This document shows positions 48,752 through 58,902 of a stretch of DNA of 64,000 nt, in pieces. The first letter of the stretch is position 1. Each line of letters begins with the position of its first letter. The DNA is from Trema orientale (taxonomy: Eukaryota; Streptophyta; Magnoliopsida; Rosales; Cannabaceae): the NCBI GenBank assembly GCA_002914845.1, contig JXTC01000223.1:33955-97954 (forward strand). The letters run 5' to 3'. The notes beneath the pieces were generated by a model that was given only the letters and a program-made list of their open reading frames with translations, did no database searches and was not told the origin of the DNA. The translations under genes and the position numbers were made by a program.

Positions 48752-49065
48752 GTAATGTACACAAGAAAAACGTGTAGAGGAATATTGTGAGTGTTGTGTG
48801 ACCATAGATTTATCCACGTGTAAAGCGACAGCTGATTATTATGATGCATATATCTTCTTACATTTGATTGGCATAGGCCATAGTGCGACTGTCCAACCAG
48901 TCGGCAAACCTATGTGTTGCAATTGTGCATTATTCTTCTGCAATCCTCACACACCCAAAATAAAAAATAAAAAATAAAAAATAAAAAGAGGAAAGAAAAT
49001 GTCTGTAAGAGAAGATTGTGTAGAGCTATCTCTTTTCGCTTAATAAAGATTACTACTTCCACGTT
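48752..49065 (+). other. Inferred last exon (3' UTR) of the RING gene
   Basis: The first bases GTAA complete the stop codon across the splice. A canonical AATAAA lies at 49042-49047. An (AAAAAT)n run at 48957-48987 lies inside. The end is an estimate. Confidence 0.4.
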
Positions 49066-49647
49066 GTTATACAAATTGGGAACTCAGATCATGTTTGATC
49101 TGTTTGACTGGATTGGACTATTGCTTAGTTCTTTTTCAGCGGCCAAACATGCAACTGGATTGTTACCCCTCCTTGGTCTTCCTCACCAATCGCCCCATGA
49201 AATCTTCAATCTTTGATTTCGATATGGACAACAAAACTTGGCTATCTTCGTATGGTGTCAGACAGGGTTTTAACTTTTAATCCAAAGACGTCGCCTATTC
49301 TGCGAATTAATATTTTGTTCAAACATTACAAAATTTTGGAAAATTGTTTATAAATTTAGTCAATGTTTGGCAAAATATACAGAAAAATATTATACTCTGA
49401 TGTTGTGAATGTACACAGATTTCCCCCCTTGTTTTGGTTAAGATGAGACATAGTTCGAGTCTCTGACTCAAAATGGCAGTGGAGAATTGCTTTGTTTGGT
49501 CAATCTACAGTACGAGAAAAAAATCCTAGAAAATTAGTTAGAATTCTTGGGTCAAAATGCAAAACGCAAGAAGAGGACAAAGCTCACTGAAGTGGCGCCA
49601 CGTAAGTAGAATCATCCGTTGAAGCAAAGTCATTTATGTGTCTATGT
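49066..49647. other. Intergenic DNA, no gene seen
   Basis: Short open frames near 49095-49280 show no recognisable domain. The stretch ends at the Mutator-like MITE. Confidence 0.45.
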
Positions 49648-49656
49648 TTTTACACA

Positions 49657-50187
49657 GGATTTTTGGCATATTTGGTCCCTTATATTATTAACAGATTGGC
49701 AAAATGGTCCCTAAATTAATTTTTTGGTAATTAAGTTCTTAAGTTTTAAAAATTTTGGCAATTAAATCCTTTTGTTTTGTTGATATTAAAATTTTCATGA
49801 AATTGAACATGTTTAAGTGAAATAAATTGGCATTTCACTAACATTAATTTGCTTGGAAGGGAAATAGAAGAAAATTCAAGAGAAATTTTAAATTTTTGAG
49901 AATTTCTGTTTTTAAAATTTTTCATATTATGTTATTAAATGTTGTTAATTTTTAGTTATTTTCTTTCAAATTCTAACTAATGTCTGTGAAATATTGATTT
50001 TGACATTCAAAAACCTTTGCATGTGACTTGAAAATGCTTAATTCCATCCAATATTTGAATAATTACTCACGAAAAGAGCTTAATTGTTAAACTTTTTAAA
50101 ACATAAGGACTTAATTACCAAAAATAATAACTCAGGGACCATTTTGTCAATCACAAAAAACACAAGGGCCATTCATGCCCAAAGCCG
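49657..50187. mobile_element. Mutator-like MITE, 531 bp
   Basis: The long inverted ends (~110 bp) share GGCAAAATGGTCCCTAA / GACAAAATGGTCCCTGA and GGTAATTAAGT-CTTA. The flanks TTTTACACA (49648-49656) and TTTTACATA (50188-50196) form a 9-bp target duplication with one mismatch. It has no coding capacity. Confidence 0.8.
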
Positions 50188-50196
50188 TTTTACATA

Positions 50197-50747
50197 TTTT
50201 TGGGTGATTGTTTGTAATTGGAAGAGTTAGGACGCAACCAACCCAATCGGAAGTTTCCCGACTAAACAATCTTTTCTTTTTCTAGAATCCACTTCTTTAA
50301 CTTGTTAATTAAGATATTTCAACCCATCATTGATATTATTTTTTAAATATTTCGAGAGACAAAAAAAAAAAAGTTTCATGCATTACTAACTATTTTTTCT
50401 AACGAGCCTAAGTCTCAAATGACGACTGTGATTGCGTGGATCCAAGACAACATCTAAAGCATGAGATAAGAATAACACCATAAGTTCTAAATTATTGGAA
50501 TAAATAATAAATATTGTTTATGAACTGACAATTCTTTTGAATTCTCTAACGAACTCGTTTTTAGTCCCAGGTAAGGTTGATTTAGCTTTTGGTCTAAGAA
50601 AGTTATCAATACAAAGAAGAGTCATTAAATATCTCAAACTCTACTCCAAAACAGCACGAGAATGAAACCAAGGTCAATGTATTGCGTCTTTTGCTACTAC
50701 ATATGTCCGCATTTACGTGTCATTGACTGACGGCTCCCTATCTATAT
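50197..50747. other. Intergenic DNA between two MITEs
   Basis: No gene or repeat was recognised. A W-box-like TTGACTGA lies near 50723. Confidence 0.45.
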
Positions 50748-50755
50748 CTTTGTGG

Positions 50756-51327
50756 TAGGAATGGCAATGGGGCAGATCGGAGACGGTTTTTTAATTACCA
50801 TCCCCATCTCGGAAAGCTAATCACAATACTATACCCGCCCCATTAACCATTCTTTTGGATGCGGGGACGGTGCGGGTATTAACCAATGAATAACGGAGAA
50901 AACCGCGATTACCCATTACCCATTGATAATATTAAAATATTAAAAAATTAAGATGAAAATACTAAATCTTTTTCATAATCAACAAAATATTAAACACAAT
51001 AATATACTAATAATTTTTAAACTCTAAAATTTAAATATATAAGTACATATAACTCTCCAAAATCATTATTTTACCAAAGATATAATAATATTGATAGTGT
51101 AAAATTAAATAGATATTTATATGTATAATAATTTTTCTATGTAAATATATATATCGGGGCGGGTACGGTGCAGATTATACAAATATCGTCCCCGCACCAT
51201 ATCCGCATATTAACGGTACGGTTATTCCCCGCCCCGATCATTTTCCCCGCTTGAGCGGTTTTTCTCCTTCCCATTCGGATCGGATAACCACGGATACCCA
51301 TAACCATGGGTTATATTGCCATCCCTA
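50756..51327. mobile_element. hAT-type MITE, 572 bp
   Basis: The left end TAGGAATGGCAAT matches the right end's complement TAGGGATGGCAAT. The 8-bp flanks CTTTGTGG (50748-50755) and CTTCGTGG (51328-51335) differ at one base, as expected of an hAT target duplication. G/C-rich subterminal blocks (GGGGCGGGTACGG-type) surround an AT-rich core. It lies about 500 bp upstream of the 51824 gene. Confidence 0.85.
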
Positions 51328-51479
51328 CTTCGTGGCCATGAAACGAAGGCAGTTGAATTTGACCATAATGGAGCAATATGTTATTATGTTTATTATTGTA
51401 CATTGACTAGTAACAACCTCCAAGTGTGTCTCACCCCAGCCCCCGCCAGACAAAATAGCCTTTTTTGGACCCAATCTTC

Positions 51480-51823
51480 ACACGTGTCCTAACCCATATG
51501 CATAGAACTAGACATCCACGTCGGCCATAAACCACCACGTGTAATAGAATAAAATTGTTTTCTCAATCAAAACTAAAATAATTGAAGTCTCGAACGTGCA
51601 TGGAATGAGGACCAAGTCCAAAAGGCATTTTCTCAGTATCTTCCAGGAAATCCACTTCCCTATAACTCTTCTTATACCCCTTATATAAACAAGTCACCTC
51701 TTCGTTTAGCAGCTCATATTTCTCATCCAAATTAAACCCTAAACTCACCCCAAAAGAGAAAGAAAGAGAGAAAACTTATTCTTCAGTTCCAAAAGATAAC
51801 ATATATATATATACTGTATAGAT
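51480..51823 (+). promoter_or_regulatory. Promoter and 5' UTR with ACGT elements
   Basis: ACACGTGTC lies at 51480-51488, CCACGTCG at 51516-51523 and CCACGTGT at 51535-51542. A TATATAAA box lies at 51682-51689. A telo-box-like AAACCCTAA lies in the predicted 5' UTR near 51735. CACGTGTC-type sites are known binding sites of ABA-responsive bZIP factors, so ABA or stress control is a reasonable inference. Confidence 0.6.
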
Positions 51824-52144
51824 ATGTACGTGATGGATTCAATTATGGGAAGCAGCTTCTCAGGATCAGAAATGGCGATGAAGGTAGCGATCTTCGTTCT
51901 GGTTCAGGCTTTGGTGTATCTAATCCTCTCGAAATCGTCGACCATCTTCTCAAGCAGTGATCTCAAGAGGTCGCACAGCTTCCGTCCAGCTCGATCGGTC
52001 TCCATCCGCCGCTTCATGGCTGCTCTCGCCGATATCCCCTCCGGCGGAGAGCTGTCTCCTTCGGTACCTAGAGGATCACCGAAGACGACCGCGACGACGC
52101 CTAAACCTGCGGCTGCTCATCGTCATAAGCATGCATCTAATTAG
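51824..52144 (+). CDS. Small membrane-anchored plant protein, 106 aa
   Basis: I do not recognise a named function. A Ser/Gly start (MGSSFSGSEM) leads into one hydrophobic segment at about residues 20-36 (KVAIFVLVQALVYLILS), then a basic Ser/Arg stretch with HSFRPARSVSIRRFMAALAD (51-70). A Pro/Thr/Ala tail ends in HRHKHASN. This looks like a single-pass or signal-anchored protein with a basic cytosolic tail, of a kind common and uncharacterised in plants. The TATA box 135 bp upstream, a proper 5' UTR and GC-richer codons support a real gene. ATG 51824 is the first in frame; 51833 (MDSIMG) or 51845 (MGSSFSG) are possible starts. No intron is evident. Confidence 0.72.
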   Translation: MYVMDSIMGSSFSGSEMAMKVAIFVLVQALVYLILSKSSTIFSSSDLKRSHSFRPARSVSIRRFMAALADIPSGGELSPSVPRGSPKTTATTPKPAAAHRHKHASN

Positions 52145-52959
52145 GCTCTGAGTAAGAAGTCATGATGATTAGGTGGAGATATAAATCAATATTGGAGGAT
52201 TTTAGTATAAAATTTGTTTGTGAGTGTGAGAGTGAGAGATTCTTTTATTCTTTGGTATAATAGATGTGTATATATAATATGTTGATTATGTAGGTTTTGT
52301 TGGATTAATTCTGTATAAAATCGTTTGACTAAAATTTTATTTTGGGTTAAGATCATATTATTTGGTCTCGAGTACTTCCGTGATCTAATTTTCCTTAATT
52401 TTGGTAAAATATGTGTGTGTACATACGAACGGATTTGTTAGTTTTCGTGAAATTATAAATTAATTAGGTTAAAATGACATGTACCTGCAGTCCAGTAATT
52501 CAATTTAGTTGATCATGATGTAATACCTGTCAATATTAGATTATTGGGGCTTGAGCAAAATAACCGTCTTTAGTAAATATTCTTTTATCAAACACTTTAG
52601 CAAAATAGCCAAATATATCAGTTTCAGTATATACTATGTAGTTAACAATATAGCATAGAGTATATCATATATTCTCAGTATAAAATCTTTAACAAATTAA
52701 TATAGTTAGTATAAAAACTGATATATTGATAAACCACCATTTAGCAAAGAAATAAAAAAAAAAAAAAATAGCGGCCATTTAGCGAAGAGATAAAAAAAAA
52801 ACCATCATTTTTAAAATGAAGTGTAAAGAATATCTATTTGTTAATATTTATTAAAAAACAAAAACGAAACAAAACATAACAAAAGACAGTTACCACTTTT
52901 TTCAAATGTTTAATTAAATTTACAACCACTATTAGATTCTACCACTTTGGGGAGGGAAT
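52145..52959. other. 3' UTR and AT-rich flank
   Basis: The gene's 3' UTR probably ends near 52320. Bases 52560-52800 hold sequence with repeated TTTAGC(A/G)AA and ATATACT motifs, resembling 56030-56300, perhaps a worn MITE. No gene was seen. Confidence 0.45.
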
Positions 52960-53275
52960 TAGTCAAGAATTTGTCAAGAATTCATCAAGAATCCGTTAAG
53001 AATTCATCAAGAATCTGTCAAGATTACCACTGACGTCAAGAATCTGTCAAGAATCCGTCAAGAATCCATCAAAATTGTCAAGAATCCATCAAGAATTTAT
53101 CAAGAACCTGTTAAGATTGCCGCCAATGTCAAGAATTTATCAAGAATCCATCAAGATTGTCAAGGATCCGTCAAGAATTCATCAAGAATTCATCAAGATC
53201 GCTGCTGATGTCAAGAATCATTTAAGAATCCGTCAAAATCATCAAGAATTCGTCAATAATTCATCAAGAAATTAT
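52960..53275. repeat. Hierarchical minisatellite, ~11-bp unit
   Basis: Some two dozen imperfect copies of (G/A)TCAAGAATYY occur in a row. A different block (AGATTACCACTGAC, AGATTGCCGCCAAT, AGATCGCTGCTGAT) interrupts the run at 53021, 53114 and 53196, giving a second-order unit of 93 and 82 bp. An open frame (53075-53299) with SRIHQEFIK repeats is a by-product. Confidence 0.88.
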
Positions 53276-53454
53276 TTTAAAAAAGTAGTATGGTGGTAAT
53301 TAATGAGGAAAAAAAAGTGGTATACAACTAATTTATTCCAAAAGTAGATGTTTTCTTTAAATTAGATGAAAGCTCATATATGTGTCATTTTATACATATG
53401 GAATGAAATCATTTTTGCAGTCGAGGCCCAGGTTGCATCACCACCAAGCTTACT

Positions 53455-55683
53455 TGTGACGACCCGTAATTAAAAAAGAAGGTTTATATTTTATATAAAA
53501 TATAAGGATAAAATAAAAGACAAAAGAGCCCTTACCTATTAGATATTACTTGGGGTTATATTAGTAATTCAATAATAGACCCCTTTAAGAAACCCTAAGA
53601 CTAATAATCTGCTCAGTTTATACGTATGGTTTGTAGAGTGAAAGAGAGAGAGAGAGAGAGAAGGTTATAGACGTTTAAGAAGAAGAAGAAGAAGAAGATA
53701 CCATTGTCATGAATTATTCAGACTCACTCTTAAGGTAATAAACTCTTTACTGATTAAGTTTTATATTTTAATTTGATTTTGGAATTGAGATTGAATACAT
53801 AGGGTTAGGGTTTTGAATTGCTCATAAATTATTTATAAAATATGGGGATAAATCTGATAGAAAAAGAGGCCTATTGATATTAGGATTCAAATAAGACAAA
53901 TTTTGTATGATTTGGTTGGATAAATTGGAAGTTATGAATTTTTGAGTATTTGACTAAAGTAGAAAACGCAACAGTAGTTACGACTGAAGTTTTAGAAACT
54001 TTTACTAGTCCAATTGGGTCATATTTAGTATGGTTAGAAAGCTTATCGAGTTATCTTTCCAACGGTATATAATTTGTCAAAAACAAACTTATAACCAGAG
54101 AGTTATAGCCAATTGAAGTAAGTACTACGAATCTGAAAAAATCTGAAACTTTGGGTACTTTTAGCAAAACGTGGCTGAGGTTTGTCCGACTGTACAGAGC
54201 TTACCTATAGACTCTATAGCTACATTCTTTGTACTTTTAGGACCCCATGATTTGTAGAATATGTCTTCTAAGTTTGGTGATTTTTAGAGAGATGCTAGAA
54301 TTATTATGAATCGTAAGAAATTGACATTGTTGAGAATAGTTATGGAGTTGATTATAGAAGATGCATGGGCAGTAAGTAGTCGATACTTTTAGTGTAATTA
54401 GACTTTGATTTTATTATTGTAATACTTATATATGATTTGTATAATAATAGGTATTTGAGAGGTTATGTTGATTATTTTGGTTAAATAGGCAAAGCGAATG
54501 AGGTAAGTAACCTTTGATCTTTTCTAGTAGTTTTTCTTATCTAGAAATTTAATGTTTTATTGTTTCTAATAAACTCATATTTTAAAGTATTTTCTTAAAT
54601 AATATGATTTCAAATGAAAATATACTTTTTGCAAAATGAGTTAATCTATTGAAAGAACATTGTTTTACTGAAATAATCACTTTTTCTGAAAAAGTATTCT
54701 GGGTTTATTTGATAATTATTTATACCAAAATATGGATCAAGTATATATATGAAATTGTTATTGGATATTGTTATATAAAAATTATTTTAGAATAATTACA
54801 GTGATGTAATGAGAAAAGTGAAATTGCTTACGAACTGTGATTATATATGAATGTATTTTGAAACTCTCTTCAGTGACTATGCAATGTGGACCCATTCCGC
54901 AGGGGTTATATGTGGACGGTACGTATTGAATGTGGACCTAGCTACAGGGGTTAAATGTAGTAAATGTGGACCTAGCTACAGGGGTCAAATGTAGTAAATG
55001 TGAACCTGGCTACAGGGGTTAATTGTAGTAAATGTGGACCTAGTCACAGGGGTTAAGTGTGGCCATAGTCGCCAAAAACTGTTGAGAAGTGATTTGAAAG
55101 TGTTACTGATTATTGAATGAGAATAAAACGACAAATTTTGAAAACCTACTTCATGTATTTGTTAAAGTGACTTCCAAACAATCTCATTTGATTATTTTGA
55201 AAATTATTATATTTTGAAATTGATTTTATTTTGAAGTATATGATTTAACCTTTTCAAAGGATATATATACTTGATCCAGCTAGTTAAGGTTACTGGTTAC
55301 TTACTGAGCTTCTAGCTCACTCTTTTATTTTTCCTCCCAGGTTTGAGAGATCGTCAGTTAAGAGATATGACTAAGGGAGAATTTATTTAGTAGTAATTGA
55401 GGTGCATGGTTCAAAGAGAGGAATTTCTTCATCTTGATTGAGAAAATGTAAAGACTTGGAAGGTTGATCATCTTGAATTTATTAGTTTATAGTTTCTATT
55501 GTATACTGTCTATTTTGAATATTTGGAGACTTTATAAGAGTTTTTGGATTTTATATTATACATTGGTATTTATTGGAGACTAAATATTCTTAATTTTATT
55601 GGTTTATAGAAAGATGCCTTGCATGCCTATAGAGTTTTGCCTTATGGGTATGCGGCGCACGTCCTCGAGAGTGGGGTGTGACA
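53455..55683 (+). repeat. Solo LTR of a Gypsy element
   Basis: It starts TGTGACGACCCG and ends GTGTGACA (2229 bp). It is flanked by perfect TTACT target duplications (53450-53454 and 55684-55688). No internal Gypsy sequence is present, so LTR-LTR recombination removed it. Plus orientation is inferred from a TACTGAGC...CCTCCCAGG segment (55301-55340) that sits at a similar distance from the 3' end as its counterpart in the LTRs of G. Confidence 0.88.
54931..55066 (+). repeat. 34-bp tandem repeat in the solo LTR, four copies
   Basis: Copies start at 54931, 54965, 54999 and 55033, each with TGTGRACCTRG and ACAGGGGT(T/C)AA. A related partial unit lies at 54885. Confidence 0.9.
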
Positions 55684-55770
55684 TTACTTATTCAACCTAT
55701 TTTGATTTTAGGGCATTTTCTGTCTCAGGCCTTGAGAGCATCTCTAATGTATAAGCTATAGAGTGTTTAT

Positions 55771-55977
55771 GACGAAGTGGGTTCGTTCAAGTAGTAAGAG
55801 CACTCAGTACCTGAGATCTCAGTCTAAGTTCGAGTCATTCCGGGGGTAGGCATGAACATCTATTATCCCTAATAAGGTGGAGTGGAGATTGGGTAGTAGT
55901 AGATATTTTTCTTTTAATTTGTAATAAATAGAAGTCATTAGTTAAGCCTCACTTTTTCAAAAAAAAAAAAAGAGAGT
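55771..55977 (+). mobile_element. tRNA-derived SINE
   Basis: The body carries a tRNA-like head (AAGTAGTAAGAGCACTC, A-box region) and a B-box-like GTTCGAGTC near 55830. The tail is poly(A) near 55959-55971. A perfect 14-bp direct repeat TATAGAGTGTTTAT flanks it at 55757-55770 and 55978-55991. It would have been transcribed by RNA polymerase III and moved with LINE enzymes. Confidence 0.85.
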
Positions 55978-55991
55978 TATAGAGTGTTTAT

Positions 55992-56861
55992 AAAGAAACA
56001 GAAATCTTGGTGGATGTCCACTTTTTTCACTTGATTTTAGTAAATGTCCACTTTTTCTTTCTATAGCTAAATGACTATGTTCATATATTTCTACACTTGG
56101 TATATATATTTATATACCAGTTTTAGTTTATATACTAAGCATATAAATTTTTATACTGGGTACATAACATTTTACATGTGGTATATATGCTGATATACTG
56201 GTTATTTTACTATAATATTTGAAAAATAGACATGTACATAAAATAGACCCTAAATTTGGTCTTTTCTATAATACCTGATAAGAAATGGCCTTTTTTAAAG
56301 ATCAATTTAAAAAATAGTCATTTTTTTTACACCTATTTAATAAATTATCGTTTTATAATTTTATTTTGATAAATAGTCATTTTTAGTTTATCTACTTTTT
56401 ATGAAGTAAATCAATTTTTTATAGAATAAATCAATTTGTTTTTTTAAAAAATAAATCAATATATTTTGATATACTAAATAAAGTAAATCAATTTCCTATA
56501 AAGTAAACCAATTTTTAAAAAATAAATCAATTTATTTTGATATACAAAATATGAAAAACGGCCATTTTTTAAATAATTTTCCAAATTCGAGCATTTGGCT
56601 AAAAAGCCCTAAGCTATATAGTATGTCAATGCTGGTGTTCTAAAATAAGGACCAAAATTGACGAAAATTTGAAAAAACCCAGTTCATAGGCCACTAATTA
56701 AAAGGTATAATTTAATAAAAAACGTGAATTAATATCAGATGTTTTATAAAAGCGTGATATGGTATTGAACTACCAACGAAGGTCAGGAAGTGAGAGATCT
56801 AAGTGATAATTAGGTCATACACGGCCTTTTTTGAAAACAAATTGAAAAATACGATAAGTTA
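55992..56861. other. AT-rich intergenic DNA
   Basis: Repeated AAATCAATTT and TATACTGG-type motifs lie at 56030-56570. No gene was seen. Confidence 0.45.
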
Positions 56862-57210
56862 GATTTTAGAAACTGCATGTTTTAGAAACATATCATTTTT
56901 TAAATTTTTTTTAGAAAAATATCATTTTCTAAAATGGTTACTAGTTACCGATGTTTGAAACTGGTTGCTAGTTATCAGTTACCGGTTATAACATTTTTTT
57001 TTTGTTCTTTTTTTTTCCCCCTCTTTTGTGTCTTTTTTTGTATTTTTTATTATTTTTCCTATTTCTATTACTAATTAAAATATTTTTTTTTTTGAATTTT
57101 TAAATACATTTCGTTACTAGTTACCAGTATCAGTTACTAATTACTATTTTAAAAAAATGATATTTTCCTAAAATTATTTAAAAAAATGACATCTTTCTAG
57201 AAACTGTGGT
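56862..57210. mobile_element. MITE with ~80-bp inverted ends
   Basis: The left arm (AGATTTTAGAAACTGCATG..., AAAAATATCATTTTCTAAAAT, GGTTACTAGTTACC) matches the reverse complement of the right arm (CACAGTTTCTAGAAAGATG..., AAAATATCATTTTTTTAAAAT, AGTAATTAGTAACT). The centre is T-rich. Exact ends and target duplication are not clear. Confidence 0.6.
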
Positions 57211-58510
57211 ACGGAAAAAACTAACTCACCGTATTTTTGTATTTTTTGTTTTGTTTGTCGGTAAAAGTCTTAGAAACGTGAGATCTAAAGCCCTAATGAT
57301 TCTTGATCATTTCAAGATCCTCATCTTCTGTGTTGGGCTTGTTTGTCAGCCTAGATGGGACTTTCGTCCTCAACCTCTGCCTTCCGTTTGTCAATCCCAA
57401 TCTTCTCCCCTCCTTTCTAAATTTTAAAAAATAGGATTAAAAATATGATATTTTTGAAAACCTGATCTAACAACCTATAGTAACCTACTAGGTACCCTCC
57501 TTGGTTACCAGGTAACCCAGTGGAAGATTGTTAGTAAACTCTATGGTTTAAGTTATTGGCCGCCAGTTAAAAAAAAGTCATTTGAAGAGCATGAATTATA
57601 TTGTTTTATTTTTAAATAGCCAGTTTTAAAATGTGGTATTTTGAAATGTGGTATTTTGATAATGCAGGATATAAAATATAATATTTTTTAAAACCTGATA
57701 TGTTGGTTAGAAAACTTGAAAGATGTGTTGTTTTTCAAAATCCATCTGATGTTTCTCAAAACTCATCAGGTATTTGTCAAAGGAATAAACAAAACTCGAT
57801 ACTTTTCAAGTTTTAATCCTACATGGCCTAGTTTCCTCTTTTTAGCATCTGTGCGTAAAAACGGGTTATTATTATAAAAAAAAAACCCTAAGTTTTTTAA
57901 TTTTAGCAAAAATATTCTCAGATTTTCGATTATATAAAAAAAAGAATTATCTTTATTTAATTTTAGCAAAAAAAAAAAGCCTTGAGTTTTAGTTATATCA
58001 AATAAACTATTGGAATTATAAAATCGAATCAAATTAGTCTATGAAATAAGTCAAATGATCCATTTTTCCTTAGTGTACACTGACATGCGATATTACGCAA
58101 AGCTATTTACATTGACAAGTATTCCAATTAGGCAAAAATATATCATTCTATATTGAAAATGTTGACTTTTTAGTCAAAATAAATTTTTAAAAATAGATCA
58201 TGAGTATATAACACTTAAAAAATGAAGTTATTTCTTAATTTTATTATATATTCGTTAATTAAATATCTGTTTTGAGTTCAATTTTATTAAATTTTAAAAT
58301 CTCAAAGTTTTATTTGATATAATCAGAAACTCAAAGTTTTTGTTGCTACAATTAAACAAAATATTCAAGATTTTATTTGATATAAAGAAAAACTTAATAT
58401 TTTTTTTTACTAAAATAATTTTTTTTAATATAATAACCGGTAAAAAAAAGTAGCGATTTGGACATTTATATATAAGTTTTCAAAAATAATACAAAAAATA
58501 CGACATTCCC
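57211..58510. other. AT-rich intergenic DNA
   Basis: Only short, low-complexity open frames occur (for example the reverse frame at 57766-58032, Phe/Lys/Leu-rich). No gene was recognised. Confidence 0.5.
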
Positions 58511-58668
58511 AAAATAATATTTTTCCGTATGAAATTTAGTGGCATTTTTCTAAAATATTTTAGTTACAAGAAACTAAAATAATTTCCAGCAACAAAATTG
58601 GTTTCTCGGTTTCAAGTAACTAAATTAGTTTCCGGTTTCCAACATCCAAATTAGTTTCAAGTAACTCT
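58511..58668. mobile_element. Left half of a MITE split by CACTA
   Basis: Bases 58511-58574 match the reverse complement of 63050-63120 (shared TTTTTCC, AAAATATTTT, TTACAAGAAA). The two halves are the inverted ends of one element, interrupted at 58668/62820. Confidence 0.65.
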
Positions 58669-58690
58669 CATTACAAGAAAAATAGGATTT

Positions 58691-58902
58691 CACGTCACTT
58701 TTTTGGTGACGTTAATAGTATATGACATCGCTCACTAAAGCGATGTCTATCTAGTTGCCGTTAAAAGTTTAAGATTTCACGTCGCCAAAAAAGCGACGTC
58801 GTAGACATACAACGTCACCAGAAAAGCGACGTCGTACGTCTATGACGTCATCAAAAAAGCGACGTCGTATGTCTATAATGTCGCTTTTTAGGTGACGTGA
58901 AA
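58691..58902. repeat. Left subterminal palindrome array of CACTA
   Basis: It consists of repeated hairpins such as ACGTCAC-(8)-GTGACGT (58692-58712) and CACGTCGCC-AAAAA-GCGACGTCG, spaced about 40 bp. They are typical of transposase-binding subterminal repeats. Confidence 0.85.

Noticed and set aside
53075..53299. Open frame with SRIHQEFIK repeats
   Set aside because: It is a by-product of the 11-bp minisatellite; the copies are not codon-conserved.
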